Shown: positions 1 through 13,700 of the stretch, piece after piece
Layout of the letters: every line of letters starts with the position of its first letter
Position numbering within the stretch: position 1 is the stretch's first letter
From: Nereocystis luetkeana
Lineage: Eukaryota > Sar > Phaeophyceae > Laminariales > Laminariaceae
DNA: 64,000 nucleotides
Direction: 5' to 3'
Assembly (NCBI GenBank): GCA_031213475.1
Contig: JARUPZ010000026.1
Location: 1,504,501 to 1,568,500, forward strand
Program-made: the position numbers and the translations under genes
The notes under the pieces: model-generated
Told to the model about the DNA's origin: nothing
Seen by the model: only the letters and a program-made list of their open reading frames with translations
Database searches by the model: none

Positions 1-374
1 CGAAAACAACAGTATGCACATACATCTAAAATTGCTGGGGGTGATCCTATAACAAAGGGGGTGATGTTCGTATTAAATGCAGGCAGGCTAGCGAGTGGCG
101 CATTTTGAACCTGCAGCTCTTTGGTTCATCTCAGACGTTCTACCAAGATGCACGAGCACCGGAGATGGATCCCAAAGCTCGCCCTATACACGATGCCCCG
201 AATTTGAAAACAAAAGCTGGAAATATACGTGAGCGCCACTCTCACAACCTCCCGTTTTGTTTTTCGATCCACTATCAGCGACGTCCGGTTCTTTGTGTTG
301 AATACGGCCCGGATCCTGATTTGCGGAGATTATATTTCCTTGCGTAAAGAACGAACCTTTAAAGTTGTGTGTGC
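1..374. other. Unassigned flank upstream of repeat copy A
   Basis: Mixed-composition sequence with short open frames on both strands, none with recognisable domains. Similarity to the second copy of the large repeat is only visible from about position 375, so this stretch is either outside the repeat or too diverged to align by eye. Confidence 0.4.
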
Positions 375-3300
375 AATGCTCTCTATCCGATCCGCGACCT
401 GGACGCCGAAAACATCTTGTTCTGGTTTCGAGATATTTGTAGGTTTCGATGGCCAAGTTGCCGTGCGTGTCGGTTCCACTGGTTTGTCGAAAAATATGAG
501 ACGTGTCAAAATATATTTTTGGTTGTCATTCCAGACACTGCTCCCTGTAGTACATGAGAGGACAGTTCACATCAATAACATCAAATAGGCCTGTCGTGTT
601 AAAAACATCGCAAACAGCGTTTCAAGCACGTTGCCGTACGCACTCTGTTTCAATTTTACGAGCTCGAACTCTTCTCACAGTAGAATATATGTATACTTCC
701 GCCTTCAATTTGCACTTGTTGATGACGGAACAACATTCACATCGAAACAAACATTGTGCTTCGAGTGGGGCCTGCTTGTGAAATCATTGTTTAATACGAC
801 GACTAAACCCTCCGACAAGGAGGCACTTGTTTTGCGGTGGGCGCTTTCGCAAGAAACTCTAGAGTTCGGTTGAAACGCGGGGAGGGCGTAAGGTGAACAT
901 CTCGGGACACGTCGCCATCCCAGAGAACAACACTCACGATGGAGATGTAACACGACAAGTAATTACCGCCAGAGCGTTCGTTTGTGGTCATACTGTACGA
1001 GAGTTGAATGGGGAGATTTTCTGAATACAACATCGCACTCGCCTAATCGGACTCGAACTGCGGAACACCCCGTGAGACAGCGCCGTTTCGTTTCAACATA
1101 CATGTTTGAGACTCGTCGAGCCTGACAGTTAGCCGTATGCGCCGTTATTAAGCAAGCACTGCTCGCATTTGAGGCAGGTGACATCGTTCGTGTCGACCGT
1201 CCTCGCTCGTTGTCGGTTGCCCTCTGTTTCGTCTTGGTGGGAAAATGGTCAGCTGGCGTTTTCACTTGCAGTGAGGGCTGCACAATGTGATACACCCACG
1301 AACCAAACCTACAGCAACATGCCTGCTCCTGCAATCAAATTCCGGACTCACGATAATATCTCTATATCAGATGTCGGTCGTTTCGACCTGCCGGACCTGC
1401 TACCAAAATCGTAACCCGAACGTAGTATCTGTGCTAGGCGAAGCGACGGCTGTAAGGAATGCATCGCGTACAAAGGTGTTGTGGAATATCTTGGGTTAGC
1501 ACGCCGAACGAAAGCAACAAGCTATAACAATTGTCGCCCACGCTCCTCCAATGGAAATAGTAAACGTTTGCACTCAACCCCTTTTTCAGGGTCGAAGCAA
1601 GGGGATGCGCACACATGATGCTACGTTATTACATTTTCGCTGGCTAACACGCGAGGGCTCACTCACGAGCGAAGCTGATGTCGTCCAAAGGCCGAACACT
1701 TCCAAAGCTAGGAACGTGGCGCAATGAAGACCTGGTGTATCCCATTGGGGCACAATCTGCAGGAAGGGTCTTCTCGCCACAAACGTAGAGTTTGCGTACT
1801 GCTCGATGAGGTTTTGTGCGGAGTCGTGGGGAATTATCAAATTAGACATTTGTTAATCAGGGTGGGGACGTTAGACCGCTCTATCACTCACTGCGTAGCT
1901 GTTGTAACCATCATTTGGGTGCCTTTTCGATACATGGCCACTTTTTGTATCAGTCCGGGAAGTATACGCTTTGTTGTTCCGGCAGATCAATGAAACTGTT
2001 CGTCGTGTGCTTGACCATGCATCCTATCATGTTCGATACGGTACAGATAATCTGCAAAAAGATATGTAACGTTGTTTAGGGTTTTGCTGATTCTGATTTC
2101 GACGGCATTGGATGGACGCAGTCGCTATTGAGTAGCACTGGCTTTGTTGTTGCTGGCCTTCGCATGCTTTGTGGAGGTATTCTGAAACTAAATTACAACA
2201 TTCGATATATTCCGCAATATATCCAACACCCATCGTTTTAGGCGAAAGCGGAATTTATCCGCCACCCACCTCCTGCTTTCTCTGTTATTTCAATCCCTCC
2301 ATACATCGTTGCTGCGGTATATTCCACCGCTGTATGGACTTGCTGCATTAGACCCTAGGTCGTTTCGTAACATATTCGGTGGCGGGTGTGTCCACCTCGT
2401 GCTATATCTATATCCCCCCGTGATCTTCTGCAGGCTTACTGCCTGCGCCTACCGAACATAGGGCTTCGCTTCGACTTCGAGGTTTGACAGTGGTCAAGAA
2501 TTGTCGAACGCAGGCAGACGCCAACATAGCCGAAGAAGACCCGAACTAAACGATTTTACTTCACTTCCGGACAGCGACATACAACTCCCCATAAGGAAAC
2601 TAAACCCGGACATATGTGCAACGATCTATGTTGGATGTGTAATAGTGTCACTCAAGCACATTCCACACCGATCGTATCAAGCAGAAAGGGCTCATGAAAG
2701 TATTTTGGGGTGTCTACGTTGGTAGCCTGAACGGAAAGAATATTTATTGCAAAGCACCTGCAGCGCCACGGAAAAATGGATAGAGTACGCAGACAGTAAT
2801 GGATGATGATCATCAAGATTTTCAGTCTAACGTTTCTCTAATGTAGTTTTCGGAGTGTTTGGGATATTGTTATCTCGAAAATATATTTGAACTCTTTACC
2901 CGAAAAAGTGATTCGAGAATTCGGCTGGAGCAAACCGAATATAATCGAGGAGATAGCTTTGCTTTTGGCTCGGGCTATCGTTGAAAACAGATGGTGGACG
3001 AGCTGTTGTCGTGGTTCTTGAATTGCAACAAGCGACTGTGTCTGATACCAAACTGACGTATATCTGGCATGAGGACCCCATTATACTCATTTGGAGACGG
3101 TGAAACGTTTCCGAACTATCCCGTTAGTTTTTACTGCCGAGCAGTAAAATTAGGATATAATTGGAAAATACTTTAGGAACATCACAACAGGATACATTAC
3201 ATGACACAATGGAGATCATGATCATGTATTATACGATTTTGGATGTGGGTTTCTGAGTGTGTAGGCTGTTTTTAACCTTAAGGGCCTATGTTGACTCTGC

Positions 3301-3487
3301 ACGAAAAATAGAATTTCTATGATATCAACAAGAAGAAAAAAGACGAAAAAGCGAATTTCAATTTCCACTCGAGATATCGTGTTGAAAAACAACGGCGGGC
3401 GAGTGGTCGTCGTGACCCTTCAAGAGCTCTTATTACAATGTCAGATGCCAGAAAATTAGGCTGGTAGGCTGTTCAGGTGATTTGATC

Positions 3488-3712
3488 CCAGTTTGGATCA
3501 AGGTACGGGCGAAGACCCAACCCAACCCCTTACATTAACCATGATCTTAACCGTTTCCCCCCACCCGAATCCGAAACGGGACAGAACTGCCCGCAGACGG
3601 GGCTGCGACTCCTTCGCATCGAGCCGGGAAACTGTTCAATTGAGGACGACGATTCTGAAGTGCATACCGCGCTACGTACGTTTGAGGTATAAAACACCCC
3701 TCAAGATCCGAG
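3488..3712 (+). repeat. Module M (CCCAACC-rich), copy 1
   Basis: A module of about 225 bp starting near GGTACGGGCGAAGACCCAAC. It recurs at 47,123-47,335 in the same orientation and at 48,405-48,640 inverted. It contains a C-rich, telomere-reminiscent stretch followed by a conserved GC-rich block. Confidence 0.7.
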
Positions 3713-4262
3713 CTCACGTATTGAAGATCCTACTATTAAATTATGGCAATCTGCAGTACCCCGAAAACAAGCCGGTCTTTGACACCGGGAGGGGGTCAAA
3801 AAAACATACCAAGTATCACGGTATACGTGAAGTTGTCCAAGTTGCCCGCTCGGTATTCTCTACGAACGAAACCATGTCCAACTCGCAGGTGAGCATCCCC
3901 TAGTGGTTGCCGCCATATGGAAATAGATGTAGAAAGTGCTCGATTACGTAAACCCCAGACTTCCGCGGCAGCAATAAAAACCGGATTGTGAAAGTCTTAT
4001 ATAAAACAAATTACGCCCACAACTGCTGACGGGAAGCTGCAAACAAGTCGAAAGCTGTTGCCGGTTGAGGTTTCGTTTTGGAAAGCAAAGTTGGAAATTC
4101 CCTTCAACACCAGATCCTCATCATGAAACGGCGGGTTCACACGGATGGACTTCGCACCGACGTGTGATAATTTCCCCACCCTTGCCGTACACGGGCTAAA
4201 TACCTAGGACCACCATTGTATAACACCATGGTGCCATCTGGGCAACATTGCGTGTCTGTATG

Positions 4263-4683
4263 CTCCAGTGCCTGCCTTTGGTATTTTCTTTCCCCCCCGC
4301 CCGTGATTATCGCTTTTTTGTCCCTTCTTTGTTTTCATTTTTCTTTCATTCCCGTTTGTACCTCTTTGTGTCTTTGTTAGTATGGTCCGTTTTGCCTTGC
4401 CTTTTTTTCGCGTTTTGCTATCTGCGTCTGTTTTAGTTTTGTTTTTGTTTTTGTTTTGCTTAGCTTCATCTTCTTTTTTTAGGTTTTTGTCTTCTATTAA
4501 TAGTCTCCTTTTTTGCTTCCCTGGTGTCCGCAGTGGTGGAGTGCGTATGCCTGTTTTTTGTTTTTTTTTGCCTCTGTTTTTACTTGAGGTATTTCTTCTA
4601 CTCCAGAGTTATTGGAGCCTGTCCTGCGACCACGGACTGCATTGAATTGTGAGTTAATGTGAGAACAACAACAACAACAAACA
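4263..4683 (+). repeat. T-rich strand-asymmetric block with (AAC)n tail
   Basis: The plus strand is dominated by T runs broken by single G or C residues for about 330 bp. It ends with a short unique stretch and an AAC trinucleotide run at 4,664-4,683. The block is absent from the aligned repeat copy B. Its 3' end resembles the sequence just before the 5' LTR at about 55,330-55,510, where another T-rich run is followed by a similar GACTGC...TGTGAGA tail. This could be the 3' end of a retroposed element with a simple-repeat tail, but no coding sequence is recognisable. Confidence 0.5.
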
Positions 4684-5974
4684 CCAACAGGCTGCAAACG
4701 TATGTTTTTAACTCTATATAGTCCAATGCATAGTCTTCCTGACCCTACACTACTTCGAGGCCTGTAAGCCAGCACGAAAAAATATTGTTCAGCACGTCAT
4801 ACATACGGCGAGTGTTGCCCGTTTTGGCGGATGTTTTTTGGGCATCTAGACTGCTCAGATACCATCAATACCTAACCCGACATCCCAATCGAAGCCCCTA
4901 TCACACACTGGTCGGGCCCAAATGTCCAGAAAGCATCACACTTGAACGCTGAGTCCGCCACGGTGATGTTCGGTGAGGTTCTGTATTTCGACTTTGGTAG
5001 CCTACCAATTTGGTATTTGAACAATGCAACAGCCAGGGTAGCACGTTTGCCTCAAGACCCTTTCAGAACGGTGGAGCGCCACAGGTGCGAAACTATTAAT
5101 CAGTACAAGAAAATTGTTTTCTGTGGAGTGGATACCGTACCTCTGTTAAATACAGTCTATCGCATTTCGCCGATGGTCGGTTTCCGATAGCAAGCCTTTT
5201 CGAAACCATGGTTCAGTTGAGATGTTGGGCTCTCAATAGAAATAGCTTAACCACAAAGGCACCACGCTACGCGGCATCGCTGGAGCACTAGAATACCCTA
5301 TGTCCACTGGCCATCATTGTCGTCGTCGATATGACGTTGAGGCTGGGAACTATGGGTATACTCACTTTTGCTTCCCTTCACTATCCGCTTGGCAGGATTG
5401 TTTTTTGATAGGTTGGTAGCAAATCTGGTTTTCCAGCTTTGACTCCCGCCTCTTGTGGAACATAAAACCGTATATCGCTCATATCGATTTCAATCTTGGG
5501 ATTGTTTTCTGTTCAATCACCTGCGTTTGATTTGTTTCCGTCCGGCTGCTAAGTTTAGCTTGCAAGCTTGCAGTGAACCAAGACCAGCGTCTTGGTAAAC
5601 CTCTTTTTCATCGGTTTGTATAGTACCTTTTTTATGAGATTTCCTCAACTTTTTTTGTACCTGGTCAACTGAGGTCTACGCCGGCTACGTCAAGTACACC
5701 GCGATTACTTCGAGTGACAGTCATGAAATTTCTCCCCCCGTTTATACCGAAGCGTTTTTCGTCTGTGTGTCCAACACAACCTTTTGTTTCTATGGGTCAA
5801 ATGTACTCCCAACCATGATCGAAGTTTCGATTTATAAAATAGTGTCAATGCTGTTGATTATGTCAACTAAATCCCCCAACAACCCACGGCTGGTATCAGG
5901 TATGTATGTATATGTTTTAATTTTTTTAATGTAAAAATGCCTCCATGAGCGGAGTGATGACATGCGTGTAGCGA

Positions 5975-6262
5975 GTTAGGGGATCCCCATAATCTTGATT
6001 AGGGAATTCCCTCACATCTCAGGGGGTCCCCTCATGTCTTAGGGGATCCCTTCTCCCATTTGGGCATCCACTCTCCATATAAAGAATATCCTCTCAACTC
6101 TGGGGATCCCGAACAGCCTTACGTATTGGATCCCTAGTCGGCTTAGACGACTCCGTCTCGCCTTAGGGGATCCCGCCGCCCCTAAGAGGTTATCGCTTGG
6201 CCTTAGGAGGTCTCTAACCGGTTGTTAAGATCCCTAACAATCTTAGGGGACCGCCGTCATGT
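5975..6262 (+). repeat. Degenerate ~20-bp tandem array, GGGGATCCC core
   Basis: About a dozen degenerate units of 18-25 bp follow one another, with consensus close to TTAGGGGATCCC plus 6-8 variable bases, often ending in CC. The core GGGGATCCC is nearly palindromic. Units near 6,161-6,240 keep almost exact 20-bp spacing, while earlier units are more eroded. Confidence 0.7.
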
Positions 6263-6359
6263 GTGTATTGTATGTGCACGCACACCGTATGTATGTCCGA
6301 ATCGTATGTGATATAGCGTCGCTATTCAGTTTCTTCATTCGAAATTATAGTCATCATTC

Positions 6360-6457
6360 ATTGGGGGATCCCCCAACGCCATTTGGGTGATATTCCTAAA
6401 TCATGCAATGATATTGGAAAATCACTCAACAGGCTTAGGAGATCCCCAACAGGATGA
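6360..6457 (+). repeat. Outlying units of the GGGGATCCC array
   Basis: After a gap of about 100 bp, two or three further units appear, including TTGGGGGATCCCCCAA and GGCTTAGGAGATCCCCAACA. They share the core and the leading CTTAGG of the main array. Confidence 0.5.
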
Positions 6458-9400
6458 AGGAATCAGTATGCCCGGATAGCCACCGATCAACGAGTTTGGA
6501 ACGATACATGGGACGTTTCTGAAAAAACAGGTCAGTTGAACTAGTCGCGCCTACACGTTTACTTCACACGGATTCGTTGCAGACACAGGAAGGACGGTGT
6601 TCATCTGAAATTGGTAGCGTGTGGGCGTAGAAGTCGACGGAGACAAGCTTCTACCGCAAATGTCACAATTAACTCTGGGCAGCGTTACTATTCGAAAGGA
6701 TTACTGCGAGGAGAGTAGTGTTCATTTGTTGTCACGAGCGTGTCCTGAGTCGTCCTACGACGTTGCCGTTTTTTACACTTGCAGCGGTTCAAAAATCAAA
6801 ACGTTTTCATGCGGGTGGTCCTTAAAACCAAAGTGAACTCGATGGAATCGATGCCCCACTAACAGGGAGTTACTATAGAAAACTTGAACCAAACAAGAAG
6901 ACCAGGTTCGTGTACAGCAGAGGATAGCTTTCTTGAGTTTTTAGGTGGTGTCTACACTATAAGCCCCCGAAATATCCAGGTCGAGTCGTATAGTGTCCAA
7001 GGATTGAAAACGACGCGAGCAATGCCACGTTTCCGCAACACATGCGTACTCCATGATTTCTCATTAAAAGACGACGTTGTTCGCTGTCGAGTTTGGGCTC
7101 GACACTGTTGTCCTTGTCCAAAACGGGCATTTCCCGTCATTGTGCAGCATGGCTACTAAAGGAAACACGAACCGGCACGGAATGTACCATTGGGTTGTTA
7201 CGTGTGGTCAATACGTGTCTGTGTTTCAAGTGTCCCCGATCATAGCTTTAATGTAGTCACCTAATAACCAAAGGTAATTCGGCCTAACACAGCGTTTCCA
7301 GACATTATCGACTGTTTCAGCAAGCGACAAGCGTCGGGCTAGCCTAGACAATAAACCCACTGCATCCCGACTTCCGAAACAGGCCAGACGATGGAACACC
7401 CCCTCCCTTCATGGTTGACATATGTGGACAGGATGGGGCGCGCGACGATTGGGCAGGATATGTAGCGCGGCGTGTTTCGACTTCTGTTTTCCGCACGGCC
7501 TATTAAGCACCATCAAAGCCGATTTGGCAACGCAATGAAAAGATCATCACCAGACCCCCGGCAACCACGTTTAGGTGACACACTCATGCAGCGTATCCCC
7601 CTCGCATCCTATGACGTGGGCTGCTCGAGGAGGCCTGTGCTGTTGGGGAATTTAGCACTATTAAATATACGGAGCTTCACGCTGCTGACAGAAAAAAACT
7701 TTGACATTTAAACCCCCGCGTGGGCATCTGCGTGGCGCATTATGCGTACAGCGACACGTACCCTAGCAATTTAGACAATGGCAAGAAAATTGGCATCTTT
7801 GACAACCAACACCTAAATTCGAAACTAACATAGAGAAAAACAGCCAATACCCACGAGGCGATACATCAACCAACACCCTTCCCGAATTCAACCGGAAACA
7901 CTGCCACATTGTCGTGTATGAAGCCTCGATGATGCCTCTTTCTCGCTGTTCGTCACGTGCGAAGCGCAATACACGGCGGCCACTAAGAAACAGAGCAGTA
8001 GAAAGCGAAGCTGGTACGAGTGTTGTCAGGAACAATGGGAATTCTGCAACCAATAAACGGAGATTTATTTGGAATAAACGTTACGGTTGTCAAACAATAA
8101 GTCCAGATAATGCTTTTAATTCCCAAAGCAGGGAGTAGCTGGTGACGAAGGCAAACGGTCTTATTACGAACGGAGTTACCACGTAGCAGACCAGCTAATC
8201 CGTCCTGCAAGCAGTTACATGTTCATATTCGTTCTAGTCGACCCAACCTACTGCCTCTGAACGTTGAGTATCGTCGGGCGGAATGGACCGTTCGTATGGA
8301 AAAGGTGCACACGAATTTATTGTTTCAGTTCACGGCCTACTCGTACGTCCTACCGCAGCACACGACAGAAACCTTGAATACTAGTTCTCAGAAAGAGAGG
8401 CTAGGTTCAACAAGGTAGGGTATACCATGAACATAATAAGAAATCCCGAACCATTGTAGCGCAGAGTACGTTGGACGGCAAGCTCATCCAGCACCACATC
8501 CAGCACAGTCCCGTTTTCACCAAAACAAAATGCCGTTGCCAGCTTCAAACGTTGTACATCTAGAACTAGTAAGCAGTCGAACGATCGATCAGTCCTGGAG
8601 GAGATAGTATATCGACAACCCTCGGGAGACTTTTGAACCCATCTTTTTCGAAGGTTGGGCGTCAACGGCCTCAAAATATCCTGCTAAAGCGGAGACAAAC
8701 ACAACCATTATACAAATAAGTTATACACGAAACAAGACGAACTCATGCTGCGGTGACGTTGCTATATCTACAGGTCGCCGTTCGTCCGCATTAATACGAG
8801 ATATTTCTGCTGTAAGACCAACTAACAGTCAATACGGACACTGACTGTCCTTGATCCACACGCACCGCGATAGTACCAGGGTAAGATGCAGGCTCTTGCC
8901 TCGACCGATGAGGGGCTGTTGTAATGTGGCGAGTACATTCATCGGTATCTTCCTCGTCCATTCGTGGTATATCTTGTACCTCCACGTTTCACATGTAATC
9001 AGCACGGGCGCGAAGTGTGTGTGTGTTCTTCACATTGAACCGTTCTTTCTACCCATCGACGTGGGCAAAATCCATACACAGACACTAGGATGGTGCGACG
9101 TTGTGGACTACTTTAGGAAATACTTCTTGCACGTACAATATATATGAGGTACGGCCGGTACAAATACGTATTTCGTGAGCCGTTACACCGTGTTTTGTGT
9201 AAGATCGTAATCGTTGTCAAACAAAAAATGAGTTTGGTGGGTAATTACGTGTATTCATGTGTGCCAACATTTAATTTGTTTGATTGCCAGCTGGTTGCGT
9301 TAGTGCGAGTGTCCTCAACTCGACAGGGACAAAATACGACGCACATGACGGATGAAGGTAGAGAGCGAGAGCAGGATGCAGGAGGGGGAGGAAAAGCCCG

Positions 9401-10478
9401 GTATCTGAACGAAGCCGAGGGAGACAGAGTGCATAACGACGAGGCACGAGTGGCGGTATCTTCTCCGTGGAGTTAGAGCGTGTGTCGTGAGCACAATCGA
9501 TATTTTTCCAGACACCCAATAAATGTTGTTTAACGTATGTACTAACAACCTGGTACACCAGATAATGTCACAGGAACATCCACAAGGGTGTCTACAACAA
9601 ACGTGGAGGGAGACATACCCCCCTTCACCTTAGCAGCGTTCAACTAGCCCAAACATGGCGGGGATAGGTAGAATGGTGCACGTTTTCGGTTTGTTGCCGC
9701 GCATGAAAACCCTTTTCTAAAAAAAATATATAGTTTCTAACGAGGAATGGTTTTCGGTCTTTTCTCACGATTTTCTCAGTACGTTCCAGAAGATTCCGGT
9801 ATTTTCCTAAAAGCCTGAAAACAAAGTGAAAGCCAGTCCCGGTTAAGATCGGTACTTACATGTTGGAAATATCACAACACACACGAACTTCACCACAGTC
9901 CAGGAAATATGTAATATTAAACAAAATCCAGGTTGGGGCTTAAATCACAACATTGAATTAGAAGAACTAGATACCGTAACGCAGAATCAACGCAATCGTT
10001 GTGAAAGCGTAACTCCGGCCTTGGTCACTATTTATGTATATTTCGCTAGTTCAATAGTCCTTCAAATAGCGCCCGACTACTTAAATCTGATGCTGGCAAC
10101 CTTGAGCGGAACGAAAAACAAGTTAAAAGATGGACGGAGAGGAGTAGGGAAAGGGGGGTGCTGGGAGATTGGGAGCAACTGCTTCTCGAAAGAAGCCTAT
10201 GGGACACGATGCACAAGCAGAAGACGGGACTAGCCAACCGCTTACCGCAAAGCTAGGGCATTCCCCCGTGATCACAGACGGCCTTCAGTGTTTCCACCCT
10301 ACAAGTGCTGGCGCCCTTTTCACGTATACCAGACTGCTTCTGCTGAAGGGGAGTCACTCTCGATGCACTAAGGCGTGCAGGCCATCGTGGCGAGTGGCAC
10401 CAAACCTTACTTATGACAAGATTCGTTGGTAGGATAGCCGCAGAATGACCAACAACGCCATGGCGGCGCAGACCCATT
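6458..10478. other. No recognisable gene
   Basis: Open frames here are short (up to about 110 codons), overlap on opposite strands and lack recognisable domains. The one notable feature is a relic of roughly 45 bp at about 9,018-9,062 that matches the end of the dispersed repeat found at 28,360-28,612 and 49,588-49,848. Confidence 0.5.
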
Positions 10479-10713
10479 GTACGATAGAGGTAGCACATTT
10501 CTGCTATCTTATTTCTGAAATACGGGGTTCGTTGACCTCAAATCGTCGGGGAATTCCAATCTGGAGTTCGAAAAAAACGTTTTGTAGACTCGGGCCATGG
10601 CCTTACTCGCTGGGACGTAATTTGATTTTTGCTGAAGTCAGTTTTCGGGTGAGGTGTGGAGCACTTTAAGTGAGGAGTCTCAGAAACATTCGGGTGAATC
10701 CCTATCGTAGAAT
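10479..10713 (+). repeat. Dispersed 235-bp repeat, copy 1
   Basis: This segment matches 47,610-47,846 along its length in the same orientation, with well conserved islands such as AACGTTTTGTAGACT and TTCGGGTGAGGT. The second copy sits inside large repeat copy B at a place where copy A lacks it, so it behaves as an independent mobile or dispersed unit. No terminal inverted repeat is obvious. Confidence 0.7.
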
Positions 10714-13700
10714 GCCTCTGCAAGGAATGAAAGCGATAGGTGCTCCAACGATCAAAGGGACGCTAGCACCCTCAGGAATGCATCGTGAGGTCCCCGGGCG
10801 TAGGCGGTTCGGCAACATATGCATACGACGGAGTGCGAGATTTCCTACCAAGATCCGCAGTATTGTAGTTCGTGGTTGAGTAATGATTGATGAATTTGTA
10901 CCAGACTCCAGGGCTTGTTGGCACATTTAATCAATTGTTGGGCCTAATAACTTAGTACCGATCATGGGAACACTATTTGGACGCCCGCGTCATGTTCGAC
11001 GACGACTCGATAAGGCTGTTTCCAATGCGGATTGAGTTCGAGATTCACACTTGTACTCTTCGATCTCATCAATGAATGGCCTCGCTTACGCAGTCGTAGT
11101 ATGCAAAATCCTACCGGAATAGTTTCGATTGGAGATCCGATTACCCAAGTCGTCGGATCGTAGCTCAAAATCAGACAACTTATGCCATCCGATGTTCTAA
11201 TCAAAATATGGCATGCTCTCCAAATTTAACGTATCACTAACGGCATCAAAACAGCAGCAGAAGGATAGACGAGTTGGACCCTGACACAGCTGTATAGCGA
11301 CGTTTTTATGCACCCGATGCGCGGTCGCTGGGCGGTGCATCTCTCCGTTGTTAGACTACAGTCGGCTGGAGTGTGCTCGGGCCTAGTGTTCAACAGAAGC
11401 ACGTTGGGCGCTCGCCGCTCCGTGGATGCGTACTCGTGGGCAGCATTGCTGTACAGCGGCAGCAGCTGTAGCAGCAGCAGGCGCAACAAGGACACATTAT
11501 ACCAAGACAGGTTGACTCTTCTAGCGCACTTGCCACGTCTCTTTGCCACCGAACCGGAGGTTAACAGCCTGCGTTCGGACGCTCGGGTCCTTCGCGCAGT
11601 ACAGCGCACCCAACGCGTCTCTTGGCGGCGCCAGACGACAAAATCAGCGGATGGCATCGTCGTGTATTCAACTCTCTGCGCCCCGATGCATCTGCTCTTT
11701 AGACATATATATGAAGACTGCTTTGAATTACCAAGTGCACATGTGAAACTGCGATAGGGAAATAAATCTCGGAAACGACTTTAGCAACTCATCGTCCGCC
11801 CGGAGAACCAGTTTTTCTCGTACATGACGGTCAGGTTTTTATCGGTGAAGTAGCCATTGTGCTATGATCCCTTGCGTGAAAAATATCATTTTATCATTTT
11901 AGCGAGCTTTTGGTGATAATCACTAGCAACTTCGAATGCAAGAAGTCACCTCGTGAGTCGTTGCTGGGTCGCTTTAACTGCTTTCCGGTTATTCCGACTC
12001 TCTGAAACACCTCACGGGTGACATCCCTCACGTTCGCGGAATGTAGTTTCCTAGTAACATATGTAGCTGTCCGCAAGTAAACTCCAAATGTTTAACTCGG
12101 GTCTGTTTTTCGTATCAATTCGTTCACCCCAATGTTCGACCAATTTCGACAACTGAGGCACCTCGTAGTTGAGGTGTAGGACTTTGTTGAGAATGCGTGG
12201 GAAATTGATCTCGAGAGGAACACAAGCTGCTGTGATGAACCTCGTTCAAGGCACCGTCGTTCTGCGGTAGACACGAATTAGCCAAGGTTTAAAAAACTGC
12301 GGGTAACAATTGCGATGGTTTGTTTAGTCCGAAAGAAGTATAGATATTATATTTGACCGGACACTCGGCCACCAGAAGACTCTCTGGTGCCAACGTGGCC
12401 TTGAACCAGCAGAAGGACAAAATAATCCCTCAGCCGAGTCACTCTGACCGACTGGCAATATGCAATCTGAAGTTGGCCCTTCTATCAAAGCACTAGTTTG
12501 CGGAGCCAGCTTGAAGGGTGTGTTCGCCGGGGAAGAGGCTGAACATGACAACCATGTTTTTTACAGGCTGCGCCAAACGAGGTCGACCTCGCCGGGGTAC
12601 GTAAAATGTTCGCGCATGGGTACTTAATTTCTAGACTAGGAATAAGCTCTTCTCGACTTGAACCTTTACTCTATAATGAGGACTACCCGAAAGTGACGAC
12701 GAATTGCTGGTGGCACATCAATTCAACTTCAGGCCTGTTGAATGTTCTGGCCCTAACAGGGTACCGTATGCCAAACCCTCTCGCAAATAACGACTGAGAT
12801 TCCAACAATGGGCTGACAATTCACTAGGGACTAAACAAACCAGTCCGTCTGGTATCACCAATAGTGATCGGGCAAGGGGCGAATGATGGGGGTCCAAACT
12901 CATAATTTCGACGAGTTATGGAATCACGGCCAGCCCAAATAACTGAAGGACAAAGAACAGTCAGGTTGGTATAATAGAGACGGCCGCAACGACGAGGCTT
13001 CGAACAATCGGAAAATATGAACATACCTGCTGGGCAGTGCAGAACCATGTACGAATTACCCGTGGCAGTATTCAGGCATATTCAATTGATGCCCCTGATG
13101 TTAGCGTTATGTACAGTGTAGATGATCACAGAAAACAAACTTTGGGTGAACAAAATGCTCTCGCATAGACAGAACGGCGGCGAACAAACAACCACCCACG
13201 GAGAAGAGTAACAGACCAATTAAATTGTTGCACGACCACGACCCGAGATACTCTGGGGTAAATGCCTCGGTTTTGTGGGTACCTGTTGCAGAGACAAAAC
13301 TATTCGCGCCAATTGGTAAAAGTAGAAAGGGGATATCAGGTCATCCAAAACGTTCCTCGTGTGGTTCACCCCCCGTCGTATCACTGTCGTACTCGTCCTC
13401 AAACCTTTCACCGCTGTTCGCCTAGCACGAGGAGACTTGTGTGGTTCCCGTCTATCCGCGACTAGCTACCAAAAGCACCATGTCGCGTTCCCCACACGAC
13501 GTCGAAACTCGCGATCAGGCTGCGCTTGATCGTGAGCTGTTACCATCGAACCAAACATGCACGTTGTTTGGGTGTAAGGTGACCTTCCAGAACAACAGGC
13601 ACTGGTGGTCAGGTATAGCTGTCAAGAATCTATTCTGCTGCCATCATGCAAACACTTTAATAGGCTGCCTCCCCGTGTTGTCGTCTGCATAATTTGAGTT

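Larger units (their letters stand above)
375..5860 (+). repeat. Large diverged repeat, copy A
   Basis: This segment matches 43,405-49,920 in the same orientation and the same order along almost its whole length. Anchors that can be matched by eye include 375-545 with 43,405-43,590, 660-890 with 43,918-44,160, about 1,030-2,250 with 44,300-45,600, 2,840-3,040 with 46,880-47,070, 3,488-3,712 with 47,123-47,335, about 4,940-5,110 with 48,720-48,880, and 5,200-5,860 with 48,965-49,915. Divergence is heavy, with many indels, and no reading frame is preserved between the copies. Within copy A, the segment near 2,840-3,040 also resembles 3,240-3,420, so there was internal duplication as well. The T-rich block at 4,263-4,683 has no counterpart in copy B and looks like a separate insertion. 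No transposase, polymerase or other domain is recognisable, so the repeat class is unknown. It may be an ancient transposon or an old segmental duplication. Confidence 0.75.

Noticed and set aside
1025-1070. Reverse-complement GTTCGAGTCC resembling a tRNA B box
   Set aside because: No cloverleaf could be drawn; the corresponding position in repeat copy B has lost the motif.
11226-11757. Opposing 143- and 149-codon frames
   Set aside because: Both strands are open at once in a GC-richer island and neither has splice borders or a domain.
12460-12627. 55-codon plus-strand frame and a possible 30-nt exon at 12,567-12,596
   Set aside because: The opposite strand is equally open, and a 30-nt segment with splice-like borders is expected by chance in 64 kb.
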